The notes: a model not told the origin generated them from the letters alone. 18,320 nt of DNA from DATKKX01 sp035542775 (GCA_035542775.1 DATKKX010000040.1:1-18320), one strand, 5' to 3'; numbered from the stretch's first letter, positions 1 through 7,499 are shown. Program-made: numbers and translations.

Positions 1-725
1 GAACGCCGCACGGCGGCGTCGCCCAGATGTATTTCTATAACGACATCAACTGCAACGAGATCCGTTGCGCCAGCAACCTCGATTGCAGCACCCAGCCGTA
101 CCATCTCTATTGCCGGAAGGCGTGGGGCGATTGCCACGGCAGGGGCGTGTGCGCGCCGGTGCCGGATGCGTGCCCGGATATCTGGGACCCGGTGTGCGGG
201 TGCGACCGGCATACGTACTCGAACGGCTGTTACGCGGCCCGGGCGGGGGTGAGCGTCGCTCACGATGGGGAGTGCCTGACGCCTTGTGTGGATAACATCG
301 ACTGCCTCAAGACTGACTACTGCGAGAAGCCGATCGGCGACTGCCCGGACAAGGGCGTATGTCAGCCGCGACCGCTGGGCTGTCCCGACGAGTGGGATCC
401 GGTCTGCGGGTGCGACGGGAAGACGTACCCGAATTCCTGTGATGCGGCCGCGGCGGGGGTGAGCGTCGATTACGTAGGGGTGTGCGGGACGCCTTGCGAG
501 GACAATCTGGACTGCCCCAAGACCCACTACTGCGCGAAGGACGTCGGCGACTGCAAGGGTGACGGCACCTGTCAGGCGCGACCGAGCGCGTGTATCGATG
601 TGTGGGATCCGGTCTGCGGGTGCGATGGGAAGACGTACTCGAACGCCTGCTATGCGGCCATGGCGGGCGTGAGCGTCAATTATGAGGGCAAGTGCACCTC
701 TGCTTCCGATACGAGCGACCATTGA
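1..725 (+). CDS. Cysteine-rich multi-Kazal-domain protein, 3' part (5' end outside window)
   Basis: The frame is open from the left edge (first full codon at base 3), so the first ATG at 27 is probably internal and the gene is cut by the window. Three tandem units of exactly 70 residues are visible; the WDPVCGCD core recurs every 210 bases (near 182, 392 and 602). Each unit has a Cys-rich first half ending in a GDCxxxGxC pattern and then a Kazal-type half with PVCGCDGKTYxNxC and AGVSVxxxGxC. A complete unit has ten cysteines. Kazal domains are known as serine-protease inhibitor folds, and such cysteine-rich proteins are normally exported; no signal peptide can be seen because the N-terminus is missing. 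An extra Cys in CGCDG and the loss of the usual helix Cys suggest altered disulfide pairing. The gene converges on ftsQ. Kazal assignment is firm; inhibitory function is inference. Confidence 0.85.
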   Translation, partial: TPHGGVAQMYFYNDINCNEIRCASNLDCSTQPYHLYCRKAWGDCHGRGVCAPVPDACPDIWDPVCGCDRHTYSNGCYAARAGVSVAHDGECLTPCVDNIDCLKTDYCEKPIGDCPDKGVCQPRPLGCPDEWDPVCGCDGKTYPNSCDAAAAGVSVDYVGVCGTPCEDNLDCPKTHYCAKDVGDCKGDGTCQARPSACIDVWDPVCGCDGKTYSNACYAAMAGVSVNYEGKCTSASDTSDH

Positions 726-1085
726 GTCAAGCGGCGTTCCGGGGCGGATGAGCGGCGCGTTGTGGGGCGATGCTCGTCCCCCCGGCGTCGTGAGACGCTT
801 TGGTGATGCATACGAGGGCCGCCGCTGTGACCAGCCGGGCTGGGGGTCGAGCCGCAAGGTACGGTCGGCCTTTTGCCTGTCGTCAGGAGAGGGGCCCTCG
901 TAGGGATGGACGATGCCGGCCTGGCAGGGAGAGCCTAGGTCTTGCCCGCGCTGGTCACTCGGCATCGCCTACGATTGCGGCGTTGGGTGTAATGTTTAGC
1001 AGGCCGTCGGCACTCGTGCGGAGCCACGGGCAAACGGAGCTCGCCCGTGCCATCCGAAAGAGCGGGCGGGCGGGGAGGCGGGAGG
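726..1085. other. Non-coding convergent intergenic region, about 360 bases
   Basis: This lies between the Kazal gene and the 3' end of ftsQ, which converge. I see no credible gene; short open frames lack family motifs. It holds a perfect 10-base inverted repeat (TACGAGGGCC at 811-820, GGCCCTCGTA at 893-902), a palindrome CCAGCC-G-GGCTGG at 831-843 between those arms, and a dispersed hairpin at 1025-1049 described separately. A role in ending transcription from both sides is possible but there is no U-tract. Confidence 0.6.
1021..1055 (-). repeat. Dispersed hairpin repeat, copy A (after ftsQ)
   Basis: The stem is CACGGGC (1025-1031) with GCCCGTG (1043-1049) around an 11-base loop. Read on the minus strand it begins with the flank GGATGGCACGGGC, shared with the copies near 3173, 18021 and 18112. 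It lies about 30 bases past the ftsQ stop, in the same sense as ftsQ. This is the least perfect copy: the inner stem bases of the other copies are not paired here. Confidence 0.7.
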
Positions 1086-2057
1086 TCAGCTTCGGACCAG
1101 TCGGCGCGGGGGGTGGGATTCGGGGGAGACGGCGGGCATGGTGATGCGGTCGGGCCAGGTCATCACGTTGACGTAAGCGCGGTTCATGTCGATGCGGCCC
1201 CATTGCCGGTAGAGCGTTTCCAGGAGCGTGATCTTCTGGTTGGCCCGGATCTCGGTGCCGAACTCCTCGTCCGGCGGGCGGCCCCACCAGATGCGCGAGC
1301 CTTCACGGTCGGTCGTCAGCTCGAGGTACGGGCGGTTTCGGTCGCGGCGGCCATCATGGTTGGAGACGTCGATTGCGGCGATCTGATGGCGGAAGGGCTT
1401 GTTGGCGAGCACGGCAGAGAGCTTCAGGCCGGAGGTGAGGTCGCCGCCGCGCCATACCTGGCCTACTTCCGGCGGCGAGATGCCCACGCCTTCGATGGTC
1501 AGCAGGGCGCTGCCGCCGGCGGCCGCGGCCTCATAGCGACCCGGCAGGCGCACGCTTTCCTCGTCAACCAGGTAGCAATAACGGCCGTGGCGGACCCACG
1601 CCGCCGGCCGGCGGAAAAGGCATTTGATCGAGACCGTGCTGTTGGGCTGCACGGTGACACGAACGACCGATTTGACCCAGCCCGCGCTGGGGTCGGACAA
1701 GGCTTTGCCGATGCGCTCGGCGAGGTGACGGTCGAGCAGCCGATCGGAGTCGCGCAGATCCACTCGCTGGGTCAGTTCCTCGAGGATGTGGCGGTTGTCG
1801 GGCAGTTGGAGCCAGTCCGGCAGATCTTCCCAGCTCAGGGTCAGGGAACGGTCGTATTTGGGCAGGGCGTGGACGCCGCTGTTCATGCGATCGAAGGCCA
1901 TGCAGACGCCCACCGCAGCGGTACCGACAATCAAGCCGAGCGCCAATCCCCACAGTATCGGCCGGCGCAGTTCCGGCTTGAGGAGCACGTGCCAGAAGGC
2001 GCCGCCTTCGGATTGCCGGTTCTGCTCTCTGCTCTTTCTGGATTTCTTCCTGGCCAA
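1086..2057 (-). CDS. ftsQ: Cell division protein FtsQ (DivIB family)
   Basis: 323 residues, single-pass inner-membrane division protein. FtsQ links the early divisome to FtsB/FtsL and septal synthesis. The order is a basic cytoplasmic N-terminus (residues 1-15 rich in K/R), one membrane helix at about 34-54, and an extracytoplasmic part. The stretch at about 126-155 (GWVKSVVRVTVQPNS followed by RRPAAW) and the following YLVDEESVRLPG match the FtsQ beta-domain pattern. The start is a TTG at 2057: the frame upstream has no ATG or GTG before a stop, and a GGAG lies about 11 bases ahead. It follows ddl after a 25-base gap, the classical ddl-ftsQ order. ftsA and ftsZ, which normally come next, are absent; a Kazal gene converges instead. 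Family sequence conservation is low, so the call rests on topology, the motif and gene order together. Confidence 0.85.
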   Translation of the reverse strand: MARKKSRKSREQNRQSEGGAFWHVLLKPELRRPILWGLALGLIVGTAAVGVCMAFDRMNSGVHALPKYDRSLTLSWEDLPDWLQLPDNRHILEELTQRVDLRDSDRLLDRHLAERIGKALSDPSAGWVKSVVRVTVQPNSTVSIKCLFRRPAAWVRHGRYCYLVDEESVRLPGRYEAAAAGGSALLTIEGVGISPPEVGQVWRGGDLTSGLKLSAVLANKPFRHQIAAIDVSNHDGRRDRNRPYLELTTDREGSRIWWGRPPDEEFGTEIRANQKITLLETLYRQWGRIDMNRAYVNVMTWPDRITMPAVSPESHPPRRLVRS

Positions 2058-2082
2058 CTCGGTGAGGGCTCCCGATCTGCGT

Positions 2083-3054
2083 TTACCTCGTGAATTTTCG
2101 TTTCATGGCCAGATCCACCAGGAACTGGCACATCTGCGGCATGGCGAGGCCGGCCCGGGCGGCCGCTTTCGGCAGCAGTGAATGCGACGTAAGCCCCGGG
2201 ATCACGTTGACCTCCAACAGGCATGGCTTTCCGTCGCGATCGTCGACCCGCCAATCCACGCGCGAGAAGTCCCGACAGCCGAGGCCCTGATGAGCCCGCA
2301 AGCTCATGGCCTCCACATCGACGAGCAGACCTTCCGGCAGATGGATGTCGAAGTCGTATTCCGTATCATTATCGACGTATTTGGCGGTGTAGTCGTAGAA
2401 CTGCCGTTTGGTGCGGATTTCGATCGGGGGGAGGGCCATGTCGCCAAGAATCCCGACCGTGATCTCCTTGCCCGGTATGTACTCCTCGATCAGGCAGTCG
2501 CCGTATTCCTGAATCAGGCCCTGTACGGCGGGGCGAAGCTGGGCCACGTCCTCGATGATGAGGCAATTCAGGCTGCTGCCCTCGCGCACAGGTTTGACAA
2601 CCAGCGGGAGGCTCCACGCCGCGAGCGCTTCGCGGAGGTTCTGGGGGGCAGCCACGGCGTAGCGCGGAGTAGGGATCCCCATTTCGGCGAATTTCGCCTT
2701 GGCCCGGGCCTTGTCCATGGCCAGGGCGCAAGCCTCGGGGCCTGAGCCGATGTAGGGCAGGCCTCGACGTTCGAGAATGGCCTGCACCTCGCCGTCCTCA
2801 CCGAACTTGCCGTGCAACGCGATGAAGACGCAATCGACCTGCCGGGCCAAGGCTCCCAGGTTGTCGGGCCCGATGTCCTCGCAGTGGACCTCGTGGCCGA
2901 GGGAGCGCAAGGCCTCGGAGACGCCCTTGCCGCTTTCGAGGCTCACTTCCCGCTCGCCGCCGGGTCCGCCCGCCAGAACAGTGATCGCCAATTTCTGCAT
3001 TGCCGGAGCCCGACTGACCTTCGTCGCATCAAAGCGAACGCTCGTGCTCTTCAC
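2083..3054 (-). CDS. ddl: D-alanine--D-alanine ligase (Ddl)
   Basis: ATP-grasp ligase that joins two D-Ala molecules in the cytoplasm for the peptidoglycan stem peptide. 323 residues, normal length. Visible motifs are GGPGGEREVSLESG (29-42), HGKFGEDG (81-88), MDK (113-115), VVKPVREGSS (152-161), EEYIPGKE (190-197), DYTAKY (221-226), the R265/D267 pair and the metal-binding LLEVNVIPG (279-287). The GTG start at 3054 is chosen because an excellent CGAGGAGG lies six bases ahead; the ATG at 3000 has no comparable site, although residues 1-18 are extra to the fold. An oddity is GSSLNC (159-164), where the ATP-lid loop of most Ddl enzymes reads GSS followed by V-G or similar. It lies between murB and ftsQ in a minus-strand cell-wall operon; 145 bases containing a hairpin repeat separate it from murB. 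Confidence 0.96.
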   Translation of the reverse strand: MKSTSVRFDATKVSRAPAMQKLAITVLAGGPGGEREVSLESGKGVSEALRSLGHEVHCEDIGPDNLGALARQVDCVFIALHGKFGEDGEVQAILERRGLPYIGSGPEACALAMDKARAKAKFAEMGIPTPRYAVAAPQNLREALAAWSLPLVVKPVREGSSLNCLIIEDVAQLRPAVQGLIQEYGDCLIEEYIPGKEITVGILGDMALPPIEIRTKRQFYDYTAKYVDNDTEYDFDIHLPEGLLVDVEAMSLRAHQGLGCRDFSRVDWRVDDRDGKPCLLEVNVIPGLTSHSLLPKAAARAGLAMPQMCQFLVDLAMKRKFTR

Positions 3055-3060
3055 TGCACG

Positions 3061-3068
3061 CCTCCTCG
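3061..3068 (-). promoter_or_regulatory. Ribosome binding site fixing the ddl GTG start
   Basis: The minus strand reads CGAGGAGG, ending six bases before the GTG at 3054. It is much stronger than anything before the internal ATG at 3000 and therefore supports the longer protein. Confidence 0.75.
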
Positions 3069-3157
3069 TAGCGCGACCATTTTTTCAGTTCACCGCACGG
3101 GCGATGATCGCCAAGTCGCCGTCGCAGATGAGAACGGGACGGCATTGTCGCGAGAGA

Positions 3158-3189
3158 GCACGGACAAACCAAGTTTGTCCGTGCCACCC
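3158..3189 (-). repeat. Dispersed hairpin repeat, copy B (after murB)
   Basis: A perfect 12-bp stem, GCACGGACAAAC (3158-3169) with GTTTGTCCGTGC (3173-3184), around a 3-base loop. On the minus strand it starts with GGGTGGCACGGAC about 11 bases after the murB stop, so it sits in the murB 3' region, inside the presumed operon before ddl. It has no U-tract. Compared with copies A, C and D a G-C pair is replaced by A-T, so the pairing is kept. Confidence 0.85.
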
Positions 3190-3199
3190 CACTCGGGGG

Positions 3200-4084
3200 T
3201 TACCAGATCTCCACTTCCGGCTCGAGCTGAAGCCCGAAGCGTTCTTCGACTTTATTGGCTACCAACTTGATCAAGGCGATGACATCCGCCGCTTTGCTTC
3301 CGCGATCGGCGAGGATGAAATTGGCGTGCCGGTCCGAGACGTAGGCCCCGCCCAGCCGCGTGCCTTTCAGGCCCGCCTGCTCAATGAGCATGCCGGCCGG
3401 CCGACCGGCCGGATTGCGGAAGATGCAGCCCGCACAGTTCGTTCCGATCGGGGGCTGCGTATTCTGCTTGAACATCCAGATTTCGCGAAAGCGCCGCACC
3501 AGGTCCTGCGGGTCGATCTGCCGCAGCCGGAACTCGGCGCTGGTCACCCAGTCGCCGCCCAGATCGCAGCGGCGATACCCGAACGCCAGGTCGTCATGCT
3601 CGCGATGATACAGCTCTCCGTCGGCGCTGACGACGCGAACGCTGTGAACGGCGCGACCGATCTCTCCGTATTTTCCTCCGCAATTCATACGGATGCCGCC
3701 GCCGACCGTCCCGGGAATGCCGGCCAGCGTTTCCAGCCCGGCCAGACCCCGCCGAACCGTATTCCGCACCAGCTTGGCCAGATCCACGCCTGCTCCGGCG
3801 GTGACGCGGGCTCCGTCGTAATTGGTATTGGTGAAGGCCTCGGCGGTGAGCCGCACGATAACACCCTGCACGCCCTCGTCGCGCACCAGCACGTTGGCCC
3901 CGAAGCCCAGCAGCTTGACGGCGACGCCGTTTTCGCGGCACCGTCGCACGACCGCCGCCAACTCCTCCTCGGTCCGCGGCTCGATCAGATATTCCGCGGA
4001 GCCGCCCAGGCCGAACCAGGTCAGCGGTGCCAGCGGCACGTTGCGGCGGCAGACATCAGCGGGCAAGTCGTCGAACAAGTTCAT
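3200..4084 (-). CDS. murB: UDP-N-acetylenolpyruvoylglucosamine reductase (MurB, short type)
   Basis: FAD- and NADPH-dependent cytoplasmic enzyme that reduces UDP-GlcNAc-enolpyruvate to UDP-MurNAc. 294 residues, the length of the short type II MurB proteins. FAD-binding motifs are GFGANVLV (60-67) and AGIPGTVGGGIRMNCGG (121-137). The substrate Tyr-Arg is FGYRRC (Y170-R171), and the C-terminal acidic residue is in LEPEVEIW (E290). The usual proton-donor Ser in the AGS-x-F-x-NP motif is a Cys here: CAGCIFRNP with C220. Cys at this position occurs in part of the family, so I expect an active enzyme. The ATG at 4084 overlaps the 3' end of murC by 29 bases, which suggests translational coupling. 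Ddl follows after 145 bases containing a hairpin repeat. Confidence 0.96.
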   Translation of the reverse strand: MNLFDDLPADVCRRNVPLAPLTWFGLGGSAEYLIEPRTEEELAAVVRRCRENGVAVKLLGFGANVLVRDEGVQGVIVRLTAEAFTNTNYDGARVTAGAGVDLAKLVRNTVRRGLAGLETLAGIPGTVGGGIRMNCGGKYGEIGRAVHSVRVVSADGELYHREHDDLAFGYRRCDLGGDWVTSAEFRLRQIDPQDLVRRFREIWMFKQNTQPPIGTNCAGCIFRNPAGRPAGMLIEQAGLKGTRLGGAYVSDRHANFILADRGSKAADVIALIKLVANKVEERFGLQLEPEVEIW

Positions 4085-5534
4085 CAGAGATTTTCCATAC
4101 GTCGCCAGCGCCCATGGTCAGGACCACGTCACCGCTTTGAATATGATCCACAATGTGCTCCACGATCTGGTCGTGGCTGGGCAGATAGAGGGCATTGCCG
4201 CCGTTGGCCTGGACCCGCTCGACGAGGTGGCGGCTACTGATCGAGTTCCGCTCTTTCTCGCTGTCGCGCACGAAGTAGATGTCCGGGACCAGAAGCCGGT
4301 CGGCCTGCCCGAAGCTTGCGGCGAAATCATCCAGCAGGAACCGCGTCCGCGAGTGTTGATGCGGCTGGAAGATGACCCACAGGCGGCGGTCCGGATAGCG
4401 CTCGCGCACGGCATGGAGCGTGACCTGGATCTCGGTGGGGTGGTGCCCGTAATCGTCCACCAGGATCACGCCGCCGACTTCGCCGCGGGTGCTGATGCGC
4501 CGGTCGGCGCCGGCGAATCGGGTCAGCGCTTCAGCGACCGCGGCCGGCTTGATGCCGGCGTGGTGGGCCAGGGCCGCAGCAACCAGGGCGTTGCCCACCT
4601 GGTGCCGGCCGGGCAGGTTTTCCAGGTCGGCGTGGAGGTGGAACTCGCCGTCCCGCTGGATGTCGAATGAATAGTGCCCGCGCGAGTTGGCGAGGTTCAC
4701 GGCCCGCCAGTTGGCCCCGTCGTGCAGGCCGAAGGTTTCGACTTTGGCGCGCACATCGCGCACGGCCCTGGCCACCACGGGATCCTCGCCGTGGATCACG
4801 ATGGTGCCGCTGGGGGCGACGCGCGAGGCGAAGCCATTGAAGGCCTCGATGATGGCGTCGAGGTCCTTGTAGCAATCCAGGTGGTCCTCCTCGATGTTCA
4901 GGATCGCGGCGTGCTGGGGGTGGTAGTTCCAGAAAGAGCGGTCGTATTCGCAGGCTTCGACCAGGAAGTGCGGCCCGTCCCCCACGCCGGAGCCGCCTCC
5001 GAGCTGCCTGGACTCAGCGCCGACGACGAAAGTCGGGTCAACGTTGGCCTGCCGGAGGATGAAGGCGAGCAGGGCGGTGGTGGTGCTCTTGCCGTGCGTT
5101 CCGGCGATGGCGATTCCGGTGCGCAGGGCCATCACCCGGCCGAGCATCTCGGCATACTTGAGGCAGGTGATTCCCCGGCGCCGCGCCTCCTTGAGCTCCG
5201 GGTTTTCGTCCTTGATGGCCGCGGAGTAGACCACGAATTCGCAATCCGTCGGGATGCTCATGGGGGCGTGGCCCAGGGTGAGCGTGGCTCCCATTTCCTC
5301 GAGCCGGTCGAAGGTCTTGGCCCACACCTGATCGGACCCGCTGACAATGGCTCCGCAGCGCAGCAGCACGCCGGCCAGGCCGCTCATGCCGCAGCCGCCG
5401 GCGCCGATCAGATGGATCCGCTTCGCGGCATACGGGCTGGACCAGTGCTGCCGGTGCTCGGGACGAGCGCGGCGCGGCGTGAGCATGGTGATTCTCTCCA
5501 AACCGGCATCCGTCGTGGGGATTACTTCCGACAT
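4056..5534 (-). CDS. murC: UDP-N-acetylmuramate--L-alanine ligase (MurC)
   Basis: ATP-dependent cytoplasmic ligase adding L-Ala to UDP-MurNAc, the first amino acid of the stem peptide. 492 residues. The N-terminal Rossmann part has IGAGGCGMSG (43-52). The central ATPase domain has AGTHGKSTTT (144-153), EACEYDRSF (193-201) and NIEEDHLD (213-220). The C-terminal domain has DDYGHHPTE (360-368) and QPHQHSRT (390-397). The HXDY/YGHHP set is specific to MurC rather than MurD, E or F. The ATG at 5534 is chosen because AGGGAGGT lies nine bases ahead; this gives an approximately 35-residue N-terminal leader before the fold, which is longer than usual. It is the first gene of the minus-strand operon and diverges from murE across 473 bases. 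Confidence 0.97.
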   Translation of the reverse strand: MSEVIPTTDAGLERITMLTPRRARPEHRQHWSSPYAAKRIHLIGAGGCGMSGLAGVLLRCGAIVSGSDQVWAKTFDRLEEMGATLTLGHAPMSIPTDCEFVVYSAAIKDENPELKEARRRGITCLKYAEMLGRVMALRTGIAIAGTHGKSTTTALLAFILRQANVDPTFVVGAESRQLGGGSGVGDGPHFLVEACEYDRSFWNYHPQHAAILNIEEDHLDCYKDLDAIIEAFNGFASRVAPSGTIVIHGEDPVVARAVRDVRAKVETFGLHDGANWRAVNLANSRGHYSFDIQRDGEFHLHADLENLPGRHQVGNALVAAALAHHAGIKPAAVAEALTRFAGADRRISTRGEVGGVILVDDYGHHPTEIQVTLHAVRERYPDRRLWVIFQPHQHSRTRFLLDDFAASFGQADRLLVPDIYFVRDSEKERNSISSRHLVERVQANGGNALYLPSHDQIVEHIVDHIQSGDVVLTMGAGDVWKISDELVRRLAR

Positions 5535-5543
5535 GTCAGGCTC

Positions 5544-5551
5544 ACCTCCCT
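5544..5551 (-). promoter_or_regulatory. Ribosome binding site of murC
   Basis: The minus strand reads AGGGAGGT, nine bases before the ATG at 5534. It supports the longer MurC start over the internal Met at residue 17. Confidence 0.7.
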
Positions 5552-5958
5552 GTGAAGCCTATTGAGGGCCCGCCCCACCCGGCCGGCCCGTCTTCAGGAT
5601 CTTTGCGGCTCGCATACATTCTTCTTCCCCGCAAGCGGCCGCTTGGGCCATGGTCCCGTCGTCCCTGAACCCGCAAAACGGCATCCTACCTGCATTCCCC
5701 TTCGCACCGCAAGCAGTTCAGAGTCTGTCGAACACACCCCGCGGCCCGAAGCGCGCACCTTCCCCCACTTGCAAAGTGCACCGATAGTCTAATCGGGTCA
5801 TTCTCAGAGTTTTCTTGAGGCCGCGGACATGCGACTACGTCTTATCGCAAAACTATCCGGTCGGGTCCGCCAATCACCGACATTATCCGCCTTGGCCCGT
5901 TGGATTCTCCGATCGCGGCGTCCGTCTGAACCCTCGCCCCTTCGGATCGCCGGCCGGT

Positions 5959-5964
5959 TATAAT
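5959..5964 (+). promoter_or_regulatory. Candidate -10 box of the murE operon promoter
   Basis: A perfect TATAAT in otherwise GC-rich DNA, 44 bases before the murE GTG, giving an expected transcript start near 5971 and a leader of about 37 bases. No good TTGACA-like -35 is present 16-18 bases upstream, so it would depend on an activator or tolerate a weak -35. The ATG at 5963 overlaps this box, another reason not to use it as the murE start. Confidence 0.5.
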
Positions 5965-5995
5965 GCCGGACACGGCGGAGGGTGTCGCCGCCACT

Positions 5996-6002
5996 GAGGA
6001 GG
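5996..6002 (+). promoter_or_regulatory. Ribosome binding site fixing the murE GTG start
   Basis: GAGGAGG is followed by a 5-base spacer and the GTG at 6008. The in-frame ATG at 5963 has no such site. Confidence 0.75.
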
Positions 6003-6007
6003 CAACC

Positions 6008-7495
6008 GTGGACTTGGCTCGACTACTAAGCGAGGCACTGGGCAAGGAGGCCGTGCCGTCCGACTGTCGGGGCGTGGAAGTACACGACCTGTGCGACGAC
6101 TCGCGGAAAATCACGCCCGGCGCGGTTTTTGTCGCCATGGCCGGCACCAAGGTTCGCGGCGCCGCATTTGCCAACGAGGCCGCCGCCCGCGGCGCCGCCG
6201 CCATCGTGACGGACGCGGATGTCGATCTCGCGGCCGGGCCGGTCATTGTGAAGGTACCGGATTCGCGAAAGGCCCTGGCCGCTCTTGCCGCCACCTATTT
6301 CGGCCTGGACCGGATTCAGGCCCGGGGAGAACTGCGCATCACCGGCATCACCGGCACGAACGGCAAGAGCACGACGGCATTCATGCTGCGCAGCATCCTG
6401 AAATCGGCGGGTCTGCAATCGGCCCTGTTCGGCACCATTGAGTACGACCTGATCGGCCGAACGATCCCCGCGGCCCTGACCACGCCGGACGCGGTCACGT
6501 TGACCCGGCACATCGTCGAGGCTCACGACGCGGGAGCGCGGCACGCGGTCATGGAGGTTTCATCCCACAGTCTTTGTCAACGCCGGACCGACGGGATTCG
6601 GTTTTCAACGGCGATCTTCACCAATCTGACCCAGGATCATCTGGACTACCATCGCACGCAGGAGGATTACCTGCTTGCCAAACGGCGGCTCTTTGATGAT
6701 CTGGGCCCGGAGGCGTCGGCCGTGGTGAACGCCGACGATCCCAGCGGGGAGCGGATAGTCGCGAACTGCCGCGCACGAATTATCCGATTCGGCATTGACG
6801 GCGCCGCCGAGGTTCGAGCTCGAATCATCGAAGAGGGTCGCCAGGGCAGTTGTTTTTCGTTGGAGCACGAACGCGACCGCTTCGAGATTCGTACAGCGAT
6901 GGTCGGCCGGCACAATGCGGTCAATGCCCTGGGGGCGGCGGCAGCAGCGCTGGCCTTGGGAGTTCCCCCGACAGCGATACAGGAAGGTATCAGTTCGCTC
7001 AAGAACGTGCCGGGCCGCCTGCAATTGGTGGATACGGGGGACCTGGGTTTTGACGTGTATATCGATTACGCCCACACCGATGACGCCCTGCGGAACGTGC
7101 TGCGGGCGGTGCGTCCGCTGACGCGGGGGAAGTTGTGGTGCGTCTTCGGGTGCGGGGGCGACCGCGATCAGACCAAGCGTCCGCTGATGGCCCGAGCGGT
7201 GGCGGAGGCGGCGGATGCATTCATCATTACCAGCGACAATCCGCGGACCGAGGATCCCCTGGCGATCATCGCCGACATCGAGCGCGGTCTGTCGCCGCAA
7301 GATCGAGAGCGGTCGCTGACGGAGCCGGATCGAACGTGCGCCATCGCATATGCGATCAGTCACTTGGCGCCCGGCGACATTCTGGTTATTGCAGGGAAGG
7401 GCCACGAGAAGTACCAGATCCTGGGGACGGAAAAGATGCACTTTGACGACGTCGAGGTCGCGGAAGGGGCGATCCGGCGAAGAGCGAGGCGATAA
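6008..7495 (+). CDS. murE: UDP-MurNAc-L-Ala-D-Glu--meso-2,6-diaminopimelate ligase (MurE)
   Basis: ATP-dependent cytoplasmic ligase adding the third stem-peptide residue. 495 residues from a GTG start chosen on its strong ribosome binding site. Motifs are DSR (31-33) in the UDP-binding domain, GTNGKST P-loop (116-122), EVSSHSL (183-189), FTNLTQDHLDYH (204-215), the lysine expected to be carbamylated in LLAKRRLF (K225), DYAHTDDAL (353-361), GCGGDRD (381-387), DNPR (410-413) and GKGHE (463-467). DNPR is the signature for meso-diaminopimelate rather than L-lysine. It is the first gene of the plus-strand operon; murF begins 4 bases after its TAA. In the canonical dcw order ftsI precedes murE; here murC lies upstream, divergent. 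Confidence 0.97.
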   Translation: MDLARLLSEALGKEAVPSDCRGVEVHDLCDDSRKITPGAVFVAMAGTKVRGAAFANEAAARGAAAIVTDADVDLAAGPVIVKVPDSRKALAALAATYFGLDRIQARGELRITGITGTNGKSTTAFMLRSILKSAGLQSALFGTIEYDLIGRTIPAALTTPDAVTLTRHIVEAHDAGARHAVMEVSSHSLCQRRTDGIRFSTAIFTNLTQDHLDYHRTQEDYLLAKRRLFDDLGPEASAVVNADDPSGERIVANCRARIIRFGIDGAAEVRARIIEEGRQGSCFSLEHERDRFEIRTAMVGRHNAVNALGAAAAALALGVPPTAIQEGISSLKNVPGRLQLVDTGDLGFDVYIDYAHTDDALRNVLRAVRPLTRGKLWCVFGCGGDRDQTKRPLMARAVAEAADAFIITSDNPRTEDPLAIIADIERGLSPQDRERSLTEPDRTCAIAYAISHLAPGDILVIAGKGHEKYQILGTEKMHFDDVEVAEGAIRRRARR

Positions 7496-7499
7496 AGGC

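Larger units (their letters stand above)
5535..6007. promoter_or_regulatory. Divergent murC/murE intergenic control region
   Basis: 473 bases separate the two cell-wall operons, which are transcribed outward. I see no gene in it. It holds the murC ribosome binding site, a perfect 14-base palindrome CAAGCGGCCGCTTG (5632-5645), an 8-base palindrome CCGGCCGG (5950-5957) touching the murE-side TATAAT box, and the murE ribosome binding site. No convincing minus-strand promoter for murC could be picked by eye. It is the natural place for coordinated control of both operons. Confidence 0.6.

Noticed and set aside
2777..4240. 487-residue plus-strand open frame across ddl, murB and murC
   Set aside because: It runs antisense through three firmly identified genes and shows no protein family pattern.
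5963..6007. Upstream ATG start for MurE
   Set aside because: The ATG overlaps the TATAAT box and has no ribosome binding site, while the GTG at 6008 has GAGGAGG at ideal spacing.
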